NCBI RefSeq assembly: GCF_001635455.1
Contig: NZ_LWEH01000005.1
Coordinates: 186,001 to 250,000, forward strand
DNA length: 64,000 nt
DNA from: Vibrio sp. HI00D65
Lineage (GTDB): Bacteria > Pseudomonadota > Gammaproteobacteria > Enterobacterales > Vibrionaceae
Direction of reading: 5' to 3'
A program made the position numbers and the translations under genes. Shown in pieces: positions 18,170 through 27,192 of this stretch (position 1 is its first letter; the number at the start of each line of letters is the position of its first letter). Below the pieces are notes generated by a model that saw nothing but the letters and a program-made list of their open reading frames with translations, searched no databases and was not told where the DNA came from.

Positions 18170-19104
18170 TATGCATTCCCGCTTTTAGATTGGTTCTCTG
18201 CCGCAAACTTCATTGCTTCGATTAAGGTTTCTAGGTTCTTCTTCATCTCAACTTCGACTTTGTCGACTTCATATTCGCCGTGTGTCATGTGTGAGAAACG
18301 GTAAAGCTGAACGCCTGTTTCCGCTTCAATCGTGTCAACAAAACGGTTTGGCATGTTCAACTCGTAGAAGAGAACATCAATGCCCGATGCGCGAATCTTC
18401 TCGATCGTCTCTTGAAGTTGGCTAGCACTTGGCTCAACACCGTGTGCTGGCTCGATTACCGCCGCGACATCAACACCAAACTCTTGAAGAATGTAACCGT
18501 AAGCATTGTGTGTAGTCGCAACCTTCATGCCTGATGTATCTAACTCACCTAATGACAACATCGCATCACGTTTCATGAAACGAAATTGCTTTGCGTACTT
18601 ACGCGCATTCTTGCGATAAAACGCAGCGTTATCTGGGTCAAGTTTAGAAACTTCACTGGCAATGGTGTAAACCTTCTGAATGGTTGTCGAAAGCCCAACG
18701 AAGGTATGCGGGTTAACAGCCCCCTGACCAACAGATTGCCCAAGAGCCGGAAGTAAAGGCACTTCTTTGTTTGCCTCGATCACAACCAAATCATCACGTT
18801 GCGCTGCTGCAATGACTTTAAGCGCAAAGTCATCGTGACCGATACCGTTTACTACGATTGCGTCCATCTGGCTCAATCGTTTCAGGTCGTTCGGTTGTGG
18901 TAGGTAGTTATGTGGGTTAAAACCAGCGTCAACCAAAGGAAGAATGTTCACTTTATCGCCGACTACGGCTTTCACATAGCTGTAGTAAGGTTGAAGTGTG
19001 ATACCAATCGTCAGCTTGTTACTGTCGACCGTGCATTCTTTTGCTAATGCATAAGGTGCCATGAACACCGCTAAAAACGACATGAACAGGGTCATAATTC
19101 GCAT
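18169..19104 (-). CDS. Periplasmic metal-binding protein (ZnuA/cluster 9 family)
   Basis: About 311 residues with signal peptide (cleavage after APYALA). The three His positions expected for cluster 9 proteins are present: NPHNYLPQP, NPHTFVGLS and THNAYGYILQ. Acidic residues near the C-terminal HMTHGEYEVD may complete the site. There is no long His-rich loop. The start at 19104 has AAGAG about 8 nt upstream and follows the preceding stop by 16 nt; a longer frame to 19164 overlaps that gene. Confidence 0.85.
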   Translation of the reverse strand: MRIMTLFMSFLAVFMAPYALAKECTVDSNKLTIGITLQPYYSYVKAVVGDKVNILPLVDAGFNPHNYLPQPNDLKRLSQMDAIVVNGIGHDDFALKVIAAAQRDDLVVIEANKEVPLLPALGQSVGQGAVNPHTFVGLSTTIQKVYTIASEVSKLDPDNAAFYRKNARKYAKQFRFMKRDAMLSLGELDTSGMKVATTHNAYGYILQEFGVDVAAVIEPAHGVEPSASQLQETIEKIRASGIDVLFYELNMPNRFVDTIEAETGVQLYRFSHMTHGEYEVDKVEVEMKKNLETLIEAMKFAAENQSKSGNA

Positions 19105-19120
19105 AGTAAATCTCTTATTT

Positions 19121-19681
19121 TTAGTGAGCATCGCTTGCATGATGCTGTTCAACTTCTGATTCATTCACAACCATTTTCCAGCCTTTAGATTCAAGTGTGT
19201 GCTCGTCAAAAGCACTAGGCTGTTTTGCTACGCCACCAAAGAAAATCCAAATTTCAGGAGAAACGCTGTTCGCGTTCAGAATAAAAGAATCCGCAAAGCC
19301 AAGTTCATTTGGTGTGGAAAAATAATAACCACGCTCGTCCAGTAGCCAAGCATGAGAACCTTTGCGCTTCCAACTCTGGTCTTCTACGAATGGCGCAACC
19401 CATCCATCTTTAAGTGACATAACACTTGGCCATTCGCCATCTAAGTCCATACGCAAGTCACGAATTTCTTCATGAGCCAAACGCAGCTCTGATAGCATCG
19501 CCAAGTTTTCTTGTTCAACATCCGTTACTAGAACTTGATGCTCAAGTGCGGCTTTCACGTGAGATTCCGCCTGATGAAATGGGATCGCGACGGTTGCAAA
19601 GCAAAGGATGAATACAATGATCAATCCAACCCATTTACCCTCTCTACCACCAGTATCGGCACGTACGCTTTGAATCATCAT
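19121..19681 (-). CDS. Membrane-anchored periplasmic protein of unknown function (DUF6162-like)
   Basis: 186 residues: one N-terminal membrane segment (GLIIVFILCFATVAIPF), a coiled-coil-like stretch (about 45-85, Glu/Leu-rich) and a globular periplasmic part. The C-terminus is His-rich (EQHHASDAH). It overlaps the preceding gene by 4 nt (ATGA) and sits directly before the binding protein. The tight linkage suggests an accessory role in the import system; the family number is from memory. Confidence 0.6.
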   Translation of the reverse strand: MMIQSVRADTGGREGKWVGLIIVFILCFATVAIPFHQAESHVKAALEHQVLVTDVEQENLAMLSELRLAHEEIRDLRMDLDGEWPSVMSLKDGWVAPFVEDQSWKRKGSHAWLLDERGYYFSTPNELGFADSFILNANSVSPEIWIFFGGVAKQPSAFDEHTLESKGWKMVVNESEVEQHHASDAH

Positions 19682-20013
19682 TTTTCGCTGATCTCTACGA
19701 CATCAACTTCAACAGGAAATTCGTGGCCAGAATCGAACACCAGGTAAAACTCGGTGTCTGGATGTGGGAACTCAACGATAGAGCGCTTATCAGTTATCTC
19801 TTTTGCAATCAAGTTGTCTTCGTAATCGTACATCTCAACCGCATAATCAATCGCCTTGCTGCCATCAGAGTAACCCGCCTCACAAGCAACGGTTTTTCCT
19901 TCAAACCAGCAATTCATCAATGGGAAGTGTGCTTGTGCAGGTAATGCCGCGAAACCAAGTCCCAATGCTAAGCAAGGCGTTATTAAAGCGTTCAGTTTTG
20001 TTTTTATTGTCAT
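19678..20013 (-). CDS. Small secreted protein of the metal uptake operon, unknown function
   Basis: About 111 residues with signal peptide ending PAQAHF. The mature part has one Cys pair (MNCWFEGKTVACEAGYSDGS) and an acidic beta-rich domain. It recalls the small periplasmic domains found beside DUF4198 proteins. The start MTIKTKL at 20013 was chosen because it begins a clean signal peptide; the longer frame runs through the upstream hairpin. No confident family name. Confidence 0.6.
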   Translation of the reverse strand: MTIKTKLNALITPCLALGLGFAALPAQAHFPLMNCWFEGKTVACEAGYSDGSKAIDYAVEMYDYEDNLIAKEITDKRSIVEFPHPDTEFYLVFDSGHEFPVEVDVVEISEK

Positions 20014-20063
20014 GGTTTGTACCCTAGCCACAGTGCAAATTCTCAGCCATAAACTGAGCGTTA

Positions 20064-20083
20064 AAGGGCTCAAATGAGCCCTT
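20064..20083. other. Intra-operon stem-loop
   Basis: A perfect 9-bp stem (aagggctca / tgagccctt) with a 2-nt loop lies between the DUF4198 gene and the next gene of the leftward operon. The T-run is on the opposite (rightward) strand, so leftward transcription may pass through. It could protect the upstream mRNA or lower expression of the ABC genes. Confidence 0.5.
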
Positions 20084-20130
20084 AATTTTTTAAGTTGTTT
20101 AAGCGGGAGACTAGCCCCCAATGTCATCGA

Positions 20131-20967
20131 TTATTGAAGTAAAGCTTCGAACGTTAGGTGAACGTTGACACTCGCTTTGTCCGCCAGTGGGTTGTCAATC
20201 AACTCACCTTTGTAGTTCGCCTTCATTACGTAACGACCCGCGACGTCTGGAGTAAACGTGATTTCACCATTCTCATCGCTCACCACGTCAATCTGTTCTT
20301 GGTGGTTGCGGTAAAGTGTACCTTCACGAGTGATTTCCGCTGTAACACCTTTCTGAACTTCACCGTTGTAGAAGAACTGGAATGTTACTGGTTCGTCTTC
20401 GATGATGTCTGAAGGGTGTGTAATAGGCTTCATTTCAAGTAGCTTGCCTTCAATTTTGAAGACTGAATCTGATGGCTTACCTACTGTGATGTAGCTTTCA
20501 GCACGTGTGAAGCTGATTTGTGTTACAACGTCACGTGCTTTTTCTGGTAGCACTGAATCGCGCTCAGCTTTGTTTGCTTTAACCCACTTCACGGTGTCAC
20601 GACGACCCGCTTTGTACTGTGTGTAGTATGACGGATAGTTGTTGATAGCCACTTTGTGCGTACCTTCTTCTTCGAAGTAGAAGTCGAAGATTGAACGACG
20701 CTTACCACGAATCACAAAGTTAGGGCGCTCACTGCGGCCATCTGGCATGATGACATGAGCATTTTCGCTACCAGCAGGTTTATCAAACACAAACGTACCG
20801 TGAGACGCAGTTACGTCGAACGTTAGCCAATCACCACCTTCTTTAGATACAGTGAAGTGAGATGGCAGGATCCAACGTGGGTGAGCTTGTGCTGTTGTCG
20901 TCGCTGCTAAGCCAAATGCCATAACACCCGCTAGTGCAAGCGCCTTAATTTTTGTCTGTTTCATCAT
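20131..20967 (-). CDS. DUF4198 periplasmic protein
   Basis: About 278 residues. A signal peptide ends TTAQAH, and the mature protein begins HPRWILPSHFTVS, the hallmark of DUF4198 proteins. Such proteins accompany nickel, cobalt or iron uptake systems and TonB receptors. The N-terminal His of the mature chain may bind metal. The C-terminal part is an Ig-like beta domain (GEITFTPDVAGRYVMKANYK). ATG 20967 was chosen because of GGAA upstream. Confidence 0.78.
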   Translation of the reverse strand: MMKQTKIKALALAGVMAFGLAATTTAQAHPRWILPSHFTVSKEGGDWLTFDVTASHGTFVFDKPAGSENAHVIMPDGRSERPNFVIRGKRRSIFDFYFEEEGTHKVAINNYPSYYTQYKAGRRDTVKWVKANKAERDSVLPEKARDVVTQISFTRAESYITVGKPSDSVFKIEGKLLEMKPITHPSDIIEDEPVTFQFFYNGEVQKGVTAEITREGTLYRNHQEQIDVVSDENGEITFTPDVAGRYVMKANYKGELIDNPLADKASVNVHLTFEALLQ

Positions 20968-21067
20968 GTTCAATTCCATTATTTATAATAGTTAGCCGTG
21001 TCGCTCTATCTGAGCCTACGATGACCACTGTCTATTCTGTCCAGCTAAGTTTTACTATTCGCACTTA

Positions 21068-21586
21068 CTATTTAGCGATGTAGTTCAAGGTGATTTCACC
21101 CGTCTCTTCTGTTGCTTTTAATTCGTAAGATGCGTTTGAATCTGTAAGGGAAACTTTTTGGCGAAGGTAGTTACGACCACCATGTTCACGCACCACTTCG
21201 ATATGAACCGTGTACTCACCTTGTTCAAGCGTTTCACCACTGTCGCTCTTACCATCCCAAACAAAACGGTATTGACCCGCAGGACGTGTCGCAGACGTCA
21301 CCGCATCAACCAATTCACGATCGTAACGGCCAACTTTTCTCCACCAACTACGTAGATCTTTAAGCCACTCGTCTTTACCAACCCAAAGCTCGACCGTTTT
21401 GACAGGCTTTCTTTCGCTGTTCTCTACCCACACCGCCACATAAGGGCGTGCATACATTGAGGTATCAATTTTTGGAAGTTCAAAACTCACATCCAGCTTT
21501 GCCGTTTCAGGGATCGCTTGTGCCATACCAAGGCTTGGGAAAAGAGATAAAGCAAGCAGCGCTTTACTCCAGTTCATTTTTTTCAT
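21068..21586 (-). CDS. DUF2271 periplasmic protein
   Basis: About 172 residues with signal peptide (cleavage near GMAQA). The core YVAVWVENSERKPVKTVELW and the RPAGQYRFVWDGKSDSGETL segment identify DUF2271. This family is commonly encoded with PepSY proteins and TonB receptors in iron-related gene sets, as here. The role is unproven; heme, flavin or redox chemistry on the periplasmic side has been suggested from context. The ATG at 21586 has AAAGG about 9 nt upstream. Confidence 0.8.
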   Translation of the reverse strand: MKKMNWSKALLALSLFPSLGMAQAIPETAKLDVSFELPKIDTSMYARPYVAVWVENSERKPVKTVELWVGKDEWLKDLRSWWRKVGRYDRELVDAVTSATRPAGQYRFVWDGKSDSGETLEQGEYTVHIEVVREHGGRNYLRQKVSLTDSNASYELKATEETGEITLNYIAK

Positions 21587-21657
21587 GTTTAACAACCTTT
21601 TAAATCCGTTTAACCCTCAGTTCACTCTTCAATAAGAATCATCAATCGAATCAAAAA

Positions 21658-22287
21658 CTAAGGCACGGCGACAAAATAGATAACCAATGAGATCGCAGAC
21701 CCAAACACCGTCCATTTGATGGAGGTGTTGAGTGTCTTTTTCTTAGGTAACAGTAAGCAGACGCCAGTAAGTACAAAGAAGATCATCAATAGCGCTGTGA
21801 TATCGATAAACCACTTCCAAACTTCACCACTGTTACGCCCTTTATGGAGGTCATTCAGCAGTGCGATGACACCGTAATTAGTGGTTTCGACTTCGACAAT
21901 TTCAGACGTCACGTCAACGAAAACGGAAGCGTTATAGCCAGGGCCTTTAAAGTCCATAGACACTTCGCCAAGGAGCAGCTCACCGTCTTCGATCTCTGCG
22001 TAAATGTCCAAACCTGATGGAACACCAGACAAGTTCGCTTCTTCAAACAGAAACGTTTCGAAAGCCGTTTGATCGGCTTTCAATCGACCGTCTTGAATGG
22101 TGAACAAGCTAGTAGGAAGTGTCAGCGTAGAGCGTTGGACATTTGGCTGGCTTGATTCAAATAGCTCAGGTCGATTCAGGGTGACACCTGTCACTGAGAA
22201 AAAAAGAACAACAAACAGGAGCGCCATAGAAATATAAACATGAAGTCGACGAGCCCATGACTGAACTGCCCTACTTTTTAACGACAT
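21658..22287 (-). CDS. PepSY-associated membrane protein
   Basis: About 209 residues. An N-terminal membrane helix (MALLFVVLFFSVTGVTLNRP) is followed by a periplasmic domain and two C-terminal helices (ALLMIFFVLTGVCLLLPKKK and a final one). This is the layout of short PepSY-TM proteins, some of which are periplasm-facing reductases for ferric siderophores. LNDLHKGR near residue 155 carries the conserved His of the family. It is the first gene of the leftward ABC/DUF operon, with a candidate Fur box about 40 bp upstream. Confidence 0.75.
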   Translation of the reverse strand: MSLKSRAVQSWARRLHVYISMALLFVVLFFSVTGVTLNRPELFESSQPNVQRSTLTLPTSLFTIQDGRLKADQTAFETFLFEEANLSGVPSGLDIYAEIEDGELLLGEVSMDFKGPGYNASVFVDVTSEIVEVETTNYGVIALLNDLHKGRNSGEVWKWFIDITALLMIFFVLTGVCLLLPKKKTLNTSIKWTVFGSAISLVIYFVAVP

Positions 22288-22326
22288 ACAAACCATTACC
22301 TATAAATTTTATGGCGACAATTTAGT

Positions 22327-22345
22327 TGATAATCATTCGTATTGG
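22327..22345 (-). promoter_or_regulatory. Candidate Fur box upstream of the PepSY gene
   Basis: tgataatcattcgtattgg keeps a perfect tgataat half-site followed by a partial inverted half-site. It lies about 40-58 bp upstream of the PepSY start. Only part of the 7-1-7 consensus matches. The rest of the 22288-22605 gap shows no gene. Confidence 0.5.
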
Positions 22346-22605
22346 CATTCAATTTACATTGTTTACGTTTTCCGATACACGCTGGGAAATTTACACACCA
22401 TTACACACGATATAATCGAACTGAATGCATATTCTTGCTAACGTGTACACAGCAGCATTGATCACGCAGTCTGTTCAAATACTGAAACCTCGCTCTTATA
22501 TTTCAACCTAGTGAGTGATGTATTTTTTGATGGCTGCTGTGGCTTTAAAGGATAAAAGTTTAGGAAGCTCTTGAATGGAGCGATCAAGCTAAAAGGAATT
22601 AAGTA

Positions 22606-22926
22606 ATGCGTATTATCATATTGGCCTTAGCTGCGCTAACTGCAGCATGTTCAAGTCAGATATCCAGTACGGAAGAACACATCCAGCAATACATTGGCTC
22701 AAACATAACTGATGTACAGGAACGATATCTAACAGAACGTTCACGTCCTATCAGTTTCTGGGAGTCCCGAAACTATGCTTGGGTTGAGACCCAAAATGCA
22801 CTAGACAATGGTTACACCTTGCATGCGTTTAAAAACCCACTTCGAGACTGCACCATTAACTGGGTGGTTAATGCGAGTGGAGTAATTGAAAGTGGCTCAC
22901 CAAGCGGGACGATGTGCAGCCCATAA
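22606..22926 (+). CDS. Small lipoprotein
   Basis: 106 residues. A short signal sequence ends LTAACSS, a plausible lipobox with Thr instead of Leu at -3. The mature part has two more Cys (LRDCTINW and GTMCSP) that could form a disulfide. The SmpA-like phrase IGSNITDVQERY and a strand-rich tail suggest a small beta domain. AAGGA precedes the ATG. It is transcribed away from the metal operon and ends at its own terminator. Function unknown. Confidence 0.7.
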   Translation: MRIIILALAALTAACSSQISSTEEHIQQYIGSNITDVQERYLTERSRPISFWESRNYAWVETQNALDNGYTLHAFKNPLRDCTINWVVNASGVIESGSPSGTMCSP

Positions 22927-22979
22927 TGCCTCCATCTACTCTTTAGCTCTATTGCTTATCACGTAGCCTGCAAAACAAA

Positions 22980-23014
22980 AAAGGCGTCATTTGAACAATC
23001 AAATGACACCTTTG
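22980..23014. terminator. Bidirectional terminator
   Basis: A 15-bp stem with one G-T mismatch (aaaggcgtcatttga / tcaaatgacaccttt), 4-nt loop, between the convergent lipoprotein gene and the TonB cluster. Confidence 0.8.
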
Positions 23015-23039
23015 TTAGTTCCTCTTTAGTTATAAGCTA

Positions 23040-24218
23040 TCAGGCATTTCCGTTGTCGCTGACAGTTCTTAGTTGAGTCAAAAACTTAATCCAACCTTTT
23101 GCTTCAGAAGAAGGTTCGATGTTATCAGCGCGTTTCGCTTGAGCTAGTGCGTTATCCAGATTTTTGAGCTTGTACCATGAACGTACTTTCGCTAACGCAA
23201 CATCGGCTTGTTTGTTTTTGTCTTTCACTTTATCTAGAACAACTAGTGCTCTGTCGTAGTATCCTTGTTGAACAAGCAGTTGAGCCACATTCCAATGGTA
23301 TTGACTGTCCTTTTTAGATGCTAGTGTCCAAACATCAATCGCGTTGTCCCACTCTTTAGCTAGCTGCCAGTATGTAGCTTGCTCAGCCAAAAGCTTAACA
23401 TCACTGTTCGCATCATCTAGCTTAGCGATCTCTTGAGCTGCGCGCTCTGGAATGCCTCGTTTTGCGTACAACTGAGCAAGAAGTCGACGGTCCGAGTCTT
23501 TCAACTCAACACCATGTAGATCTGCTAACGCCAATGTATTCAAAGCATCTCTGCTGCGCTCTAACTGTAGCTGAATACCAACAAGCTGACGCCACCAATT
23601 ATCTTTCTCAGGTTGGAGTTCGATAAGACTCTCCAACGTTGGAATGGATTGCTTCCACTGCTTTAACTGCAGCTGTGCACCCAGCTTTAGCGATAATGGC
23701 GATAGCTGTGGTTTAGAATTGAACTTGTCGTGATTACCAATGGCCACCAGCACTTTTGACCAGTTTTCGATTTGGTATTCTGCTTGTGCAATTCGCATCC
23801 AAAGCACATCTTTCTTTTCTGTCTCTGGCGCCGTTTTTACTAGCTCATAGTAATGTGGTAGCGCATTTGTGAACTGCTGATCATTTAATAGAAGATCAGC
23901 AAGCATGCGTTTAGTCACCCATGCTTGCTCATCCACAAGCAAGTTAGTGTCGACCGCGTACGTCAGCTGCTTAATAGCGGCATCCGTTTTACCGTCTTGC
24001 CAATAGTAAACACCCAACATACGAGCCACATAAGCTTTGTCGTAGCCTTTTGATAGCTCTAAATTAGCGAGAACATCAATCGCTTGCTTTACCTTCTCCT
24101 CTTGAGCAAGGTTATGTGCTTTTTGAACACGAATAGCAGTATATTGAGACAGCTCTTGCGCCTGTGCCGTAAGGGGCAATAACAACAAGCCCACTAATAT
24201 CCATACCTGTTTCATCAT
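23040..24218 (-). CDS. TPR protein of the TonB2-type cluster
   Basis: 392 residues with signal peptide (cleavage near AQAQE) and helical tandem repeats over the rest, with TPR-like phrases such as AARMLGVYYWQDGKTDAAI-type helices near residues 65-85 and NVAQLLVQQGYYDRALVVLD near 305. It is the last gene of the cluster and overlaps tonB by 4 nt. Vibrio TonB2 clusters end with an equivalent TPR gene. A periplasmic scaffold role is inferred. Confidence 0.8.
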   Translation of the reverse strand: MMKQVWILVGLLLLPLTAQAQELSQYTAIRVQKAHNLAQEEKVKQAIDVLANLELSKGYDKAYVARMLGVYYWQDGKTDAAIKQLTYAVDTNLLVDEQAWVTKRMLADLLLNDQQFTNALPHYYELVKTAPETEKKDVLWMRIAQAEYQIENWSKVLVAIGNHDKFNSKPQLSPLSLKLGAQLQLKQWKQSIPTLESLIELQPEKDNWWRQLVGIQLQLERSRDALNTLALADLHGVELKDSDRRLLAQLYAKRGIPERAAQEIAKLDDANSDVKLLAEQATYWQLAKEWDNAIDVWTLASKKDSQYHWNVAQLLVQQGYYDRALVVLDKVKDKNKQADVALAKVRSWYKLKNLDNALAQAKRADNIEPSSEAKGWIKFLTQLRTVSDNGNA

Positions 24219-24835
24219 TTATCCAACTTGAATTCAAAGGTAAATGTTTGTCCAAATTGAGGAGTTGATTTCCCATCCACAACCTTAGGCTGATACTTGA
24301 ATTTTTTCAGCGCACGTATCGCTTCACGTTCAAACATACGACGCGGATTTGCATCAGTAACTTGAATGTCTCTCGGGCGTCCCGTTTCATCGATGGTAAA
24401 AGACATAGTCACATGCCCTTCAGCTCCGCGCTTCAGCGCTTTCGCAGGATAACGAGGTTCCACTCGATAAAGTGGCATCGCATGTTGGTTTGCTCCAAAG
24501 TCAGAAAATGTTGGTGCATTAATCGCTAAGCCATCAATTGATGTATTCAAATCCAATGAAGGTAATGAAGACATCGAGTTCAGAGGCGTTACTTCAGCTT
24601 GTGACTGAGACGTCTGCGCTTCCGGTGGCGGCTCTGGCATTTCTGGTTTTTCAGGGACAGAACGTTGTCTTCTTTGGACTTCTTGTTCCTGTTCCACCAT
24701 CACCATGTTGAAACTTAACGTCTCACTCTCATCTGGTGAACGTTGGTGACCATTGTCGACCATCCAAGCCATGAAAGAAAACAGTGCTAAGCCCAGTGCC
24801 CCCGCTAACGGTAAAGCAAGAAATAAGCGAATCAT
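24215..24835 (-). CDS. tonB: TonB energy transducer (TonB2 type)
   Basis: 206 residues: N-terminal membrane anchor (about 4-25), a short proline-rich linker (EKPEMPEPPPEAQ near 65), and a C-terminal TonB domain with YPAKALKRGAEGHVTMSF and REAIRALKKFKYQPKVVDG. It transmits proton-motive force to outer membrane receptors, here most likely the receptor encoded at 28138-30255. The short linker is typical of TonB2-type proteins, which depend on TtpC. Confidence 0.92.
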   Translation of the reverse strand: MIRLFLALPLAGALGLALFSFMAWMVDNGHQRSPDESETLSFNMVMVEQEQEVQRRQRSVPEKPEMPEPPPEAQTSQSQAEVTPLNSMSSLPSLDLNTSIDGLAINAPTFSDFGANQHAMPLYRVEPRYPAKALKRGAEGHVTMSFTIDETGRPRDIQVTDANPRRMFEREAIRALKKFKYQPKVVDGKSTPQFGQTFTFEFKLDK

Positions 24836-24854
24836 TTATAAAGGTCCTCCAAGA

Positions 24855-25259
24855 TCATCGCTTATCAGCAGCAAGTGCAATGTTTTTAACACCCGCACCT
24901 TTAGCAGCATCCATCACTTTTACAACAGTACCATTGTATGCGTGTTCATCAGCTTGAATAACCAAAGAAGCATCCGGTTGTTCTAGTAATAAATGCTCTA
25001 GCGTCGCTTGAACGCGTTCAACATCAACGACACGTTTATCAATAAAGATGTCGTTGGCAGAAGTAATCGCAACAAAGATGCCCGCATCCTTTTGGCTTAC
25101 TACGTTAGAAGCTTGCGGGCGGTTAACCTCAACCCCCGATTCACGAACAAATGAACTGGTCACAATAAAGAAAATAAGCATGATAAATACGATATCAAGC
25201 ATCGAAGTTAGGTCTATTTGAGCCTCTTCGTTTTTAGAATGACGTCGACCGAGTCTCAT
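24855..25259 (-). CDS. exbD: ExbD proton channel subunit
   Basis: 134 residues. It has a single membrane helix with the essential Asp (DLTSMLDIVFIMLIFFIVTS) and a periplasmic domain. Its ATG overlaps the exbB stop (ATGA) and has AAGGAG upstream, so 25259 is preferred to 25307. It works with ExbB and TonB. Confidence 0.92.
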   Translation of the reverse strand: MRLGRRHSKNEEAQIDLTSMLDIVFIMLIFFIVTSSFVRESGVEVNRPQASNVVSQKDAGIFVAITSANDIFIDKRVVDVERVQATLEHLLLEQPDASLVIQADEHAYNGTVVKVMDAAKGAGVKNIALAADKR

Positions 25260-25816
25260 CGTTGACTCCTTAAAGATTTTTCTAATTTCAATTCTAAGCG
25301 ATTGCACACTTTGGCTAATCTAGCGTGTACGAACATACCCGCCAAGGCGGCTACCATACCCGCCATAGTTGGCAGTGTTGCCAAGGAAATGCCTGAAGCC
25401 ATCAATTTAGGATCACTGCTGCCTTGTGTCGCCATGACATCAAAAACAGAAATCATACCGGTTACGGTACCTAACAAGCCCAACATCGGACAGATAGCCA
25501 CTAATAGCTTAATAAAATTCAAGTTTTGGTTAAGCAAGATACTGGCCTGACCTAACCAACCTTCACGAATGGACTTGGCATGCCAAGAAGAGTGATCTTC
25601 TCTTTCATGCCACTTTGCTATCCAAGCTTGGCGTTGCTTAGGAAAGTAGAACGCGAGATATAAAACGCGCTCTACCACAAGCACCCAATACACTAGGACA
25701 ACAGCCGCTAGCCACCACAAGACGAAACCGCCCTGCTCCATAAAGCTTGATAAAGACAGCAGCCAGTCACTCGTTAACCAACTCGCTGGTAATAGAGAAC
25801 CCGACAAAATATCCAT
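25256..25816 (-). CDS. exbB: ExbB proton channel subunit (small, TonB2 type)
   Basis: 186 residues with three membrane segments and the MotA/TolQ/ExbB core: CPMLGLLGTVTGMISVFDVM near 115 and ISLATLPTMAGMVAALAGMF near 150. Its start overlaps the TtpC stop by 1 nt. It energises TonB with ExbD. Confidence 0.92.
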   Translation of the reverse strand: MDILSGSLLPASWLTSDWLLSLSSFMEQGGFVLWWLAAVVLVYWVLVVERVLYLAFYFPKQRQAWIAKWHEREDHSSWHAKSIREGWLGQASILLNQNLNFIKLLVAICPMLGLLGTVTGMISVFDVMATQGSSDPKLMASGISLATLPTMAGMVAALAGMFVHARLAKVCNRLELKLEKSLRSQR

Positions 25817-27192
25817 TACGCAGCAGTCCCAACTGGTGACACAACAGCGCTCGATTCAGTTGGCTTTTCAGCCTGTTCAGCAACAAGACCAATACCTTGC
25901 TTCTCAAGGATGTTGCGGATGTTTTCTGCTTGAGTGCTAAGAATGTTGTGTGCCAGTAGAAGAGGCATTGCAGCAACAAGACCAAGTACGGTTGTTACAA
26001 GCGCCATCGAAATACCGCCCGCCATTACCTTCGGGTCGCCATTACCAAACTGTGTGATCACCTGGAACGTTTCGATCATACCCGTTACTGTACCTAGAAG
26101 ACCTAACATTGGTGCTAGCGCTGCCAATAACTTAAGCATTGATAGACCTTTCTCTAAGTGAGTTTGTTCATCAACAACCGCTTCTAGTAAACGTAACTCT
26201 AACGCTTCAACCGTTTGGTTTTGCTCTTTGTTGTACACGGCAAGAACACGACCTAGAGGGTTGTCACCCGCTTTCTCAGGGTTTTTAAGCTGCGCACGAA
26301 TTTTCTGACGAGCAATCGATAGAGACACGCCACGCACCAATGCGATAATTAAACCAATAGCCAGTAAGCCAAGAATCACTTTACCAACTACACCACCCGC
26401 TTGAAGGCGATCAGATAGGCTAGGTGTTAGCGCCAACTGCTCCAACATGAATCCACGTGAAGGATCGACAACTACATTTGCTACTTCACCATTTGCCAGT
26501 GCAGAAAGTGATGTTAGCGTTGGACCATTTTCTGGCTGTTTAAGGTATGCGATGGCGTCTTCACGCTCAGTGTTCCAGCTAACGTAACCTTGATCCGTCA
26601 CTAGACCAATCGAGCCAAGACGATAAGCATTAACATTTTGTGTATTACCCTCACCATTAATGAAAGCAATTTGAAATTTGCTAAGCTCAGAGCTCGCTTG
26701 AATCTGCTCTACCATACTCATCCACAAGCCAGAAAGCTGGCGCATTGATGGTAGTGATTTCGCATCGATAATTTGTTCAACGCTCGTTGTATGCTCAGCG
26801 CGATCAACGCTGTTTACTGTTGAGCTAAGTTCTGCGCCCAGTTCTTTCGCGTTTTGACGAACAACACCAAATAGCTCACCAAGGCTACCTGTTTCTAAGC
26901 GCAGCTTTTCTTCTAAGCGAGCCAGCTTATTCTCGTTATCGCTAAACGTTTTAGTAAGAACGTCTGTTGCGTTTTGAACCGATTTACGTTTCGCTTCAAG
27001 TTGCACTTTGATCGCTTTCAGTTCTTGTTCAGTCTTTTTAAAGTCAGCTTCACGAACCACATTATGAGAAGCTTGAGCGCGATTTTCTGATTTCGCTTTG
27101 TTAATTAGCTGAGCCGTTGTATCAGAAGCAGAGAAAGCAGAAAAGGAAATAGACGTGATACAAAGCAATGCTACTAATGGCTTTAAGTTCAT
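25816..27192 (-). CDS. ttpC: TtpC, MotA/TolQ/ExbB-family partner of TonB2
   Basis: 458 residues. Signal sequence, a long coiled-coil periplasmic region (about 25-120, Lys/Glu/Leu-rich), a central domain, then three membrane helices with the TolQ/ExbB core LAPMLGLLGTVTGMIETFQV and ISMALVTTVLGLVAAMPLLL. Vibrio TonB2 systems require TtpC in addition to ExbB2/ExbD2. Both of its ends overlap neighbours by 1 nt. Confidence 0.9.
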   Translation of the reverse strand: MNLKPLVALLCITSISFSAFSASDTTAQLINKAKSENRAQASHNVVREADFKKTEQELKAIKVQLEAKRKSVQNATDVLTKTFSDNENKLARLEEKLRLETGSLGELFGVVRQNAKELGAELSSTVNSVDRAEHTTSVEQIIDAKSLPSMRQLSGLWMSMVEQIQASSELSKFQIAFINGEGNTQNVNAYRLGSIGLVTDQGYVSWNTEREDAIAYLKQPENGPTLTSLSALANGEVANVVVDPSRGFMLEQLALTPSLSDRLQAGGVVGKVILGLLAIGLIIALVRGVSLSIARQKIRAQLKNPEKAGDNPLGRVLAVYNKEQNQTVEALELRLLEAVVDEQTHLEKGLSMLKLLAALAPMLGLLGTVTGMIETFQVITQFGNGDPKVMAGGISMALVTTVLGLVAAMPLLLAHNILSTQAENIRNILEKQGIGLVAEQAEKPTESSAVVSPVGTAA

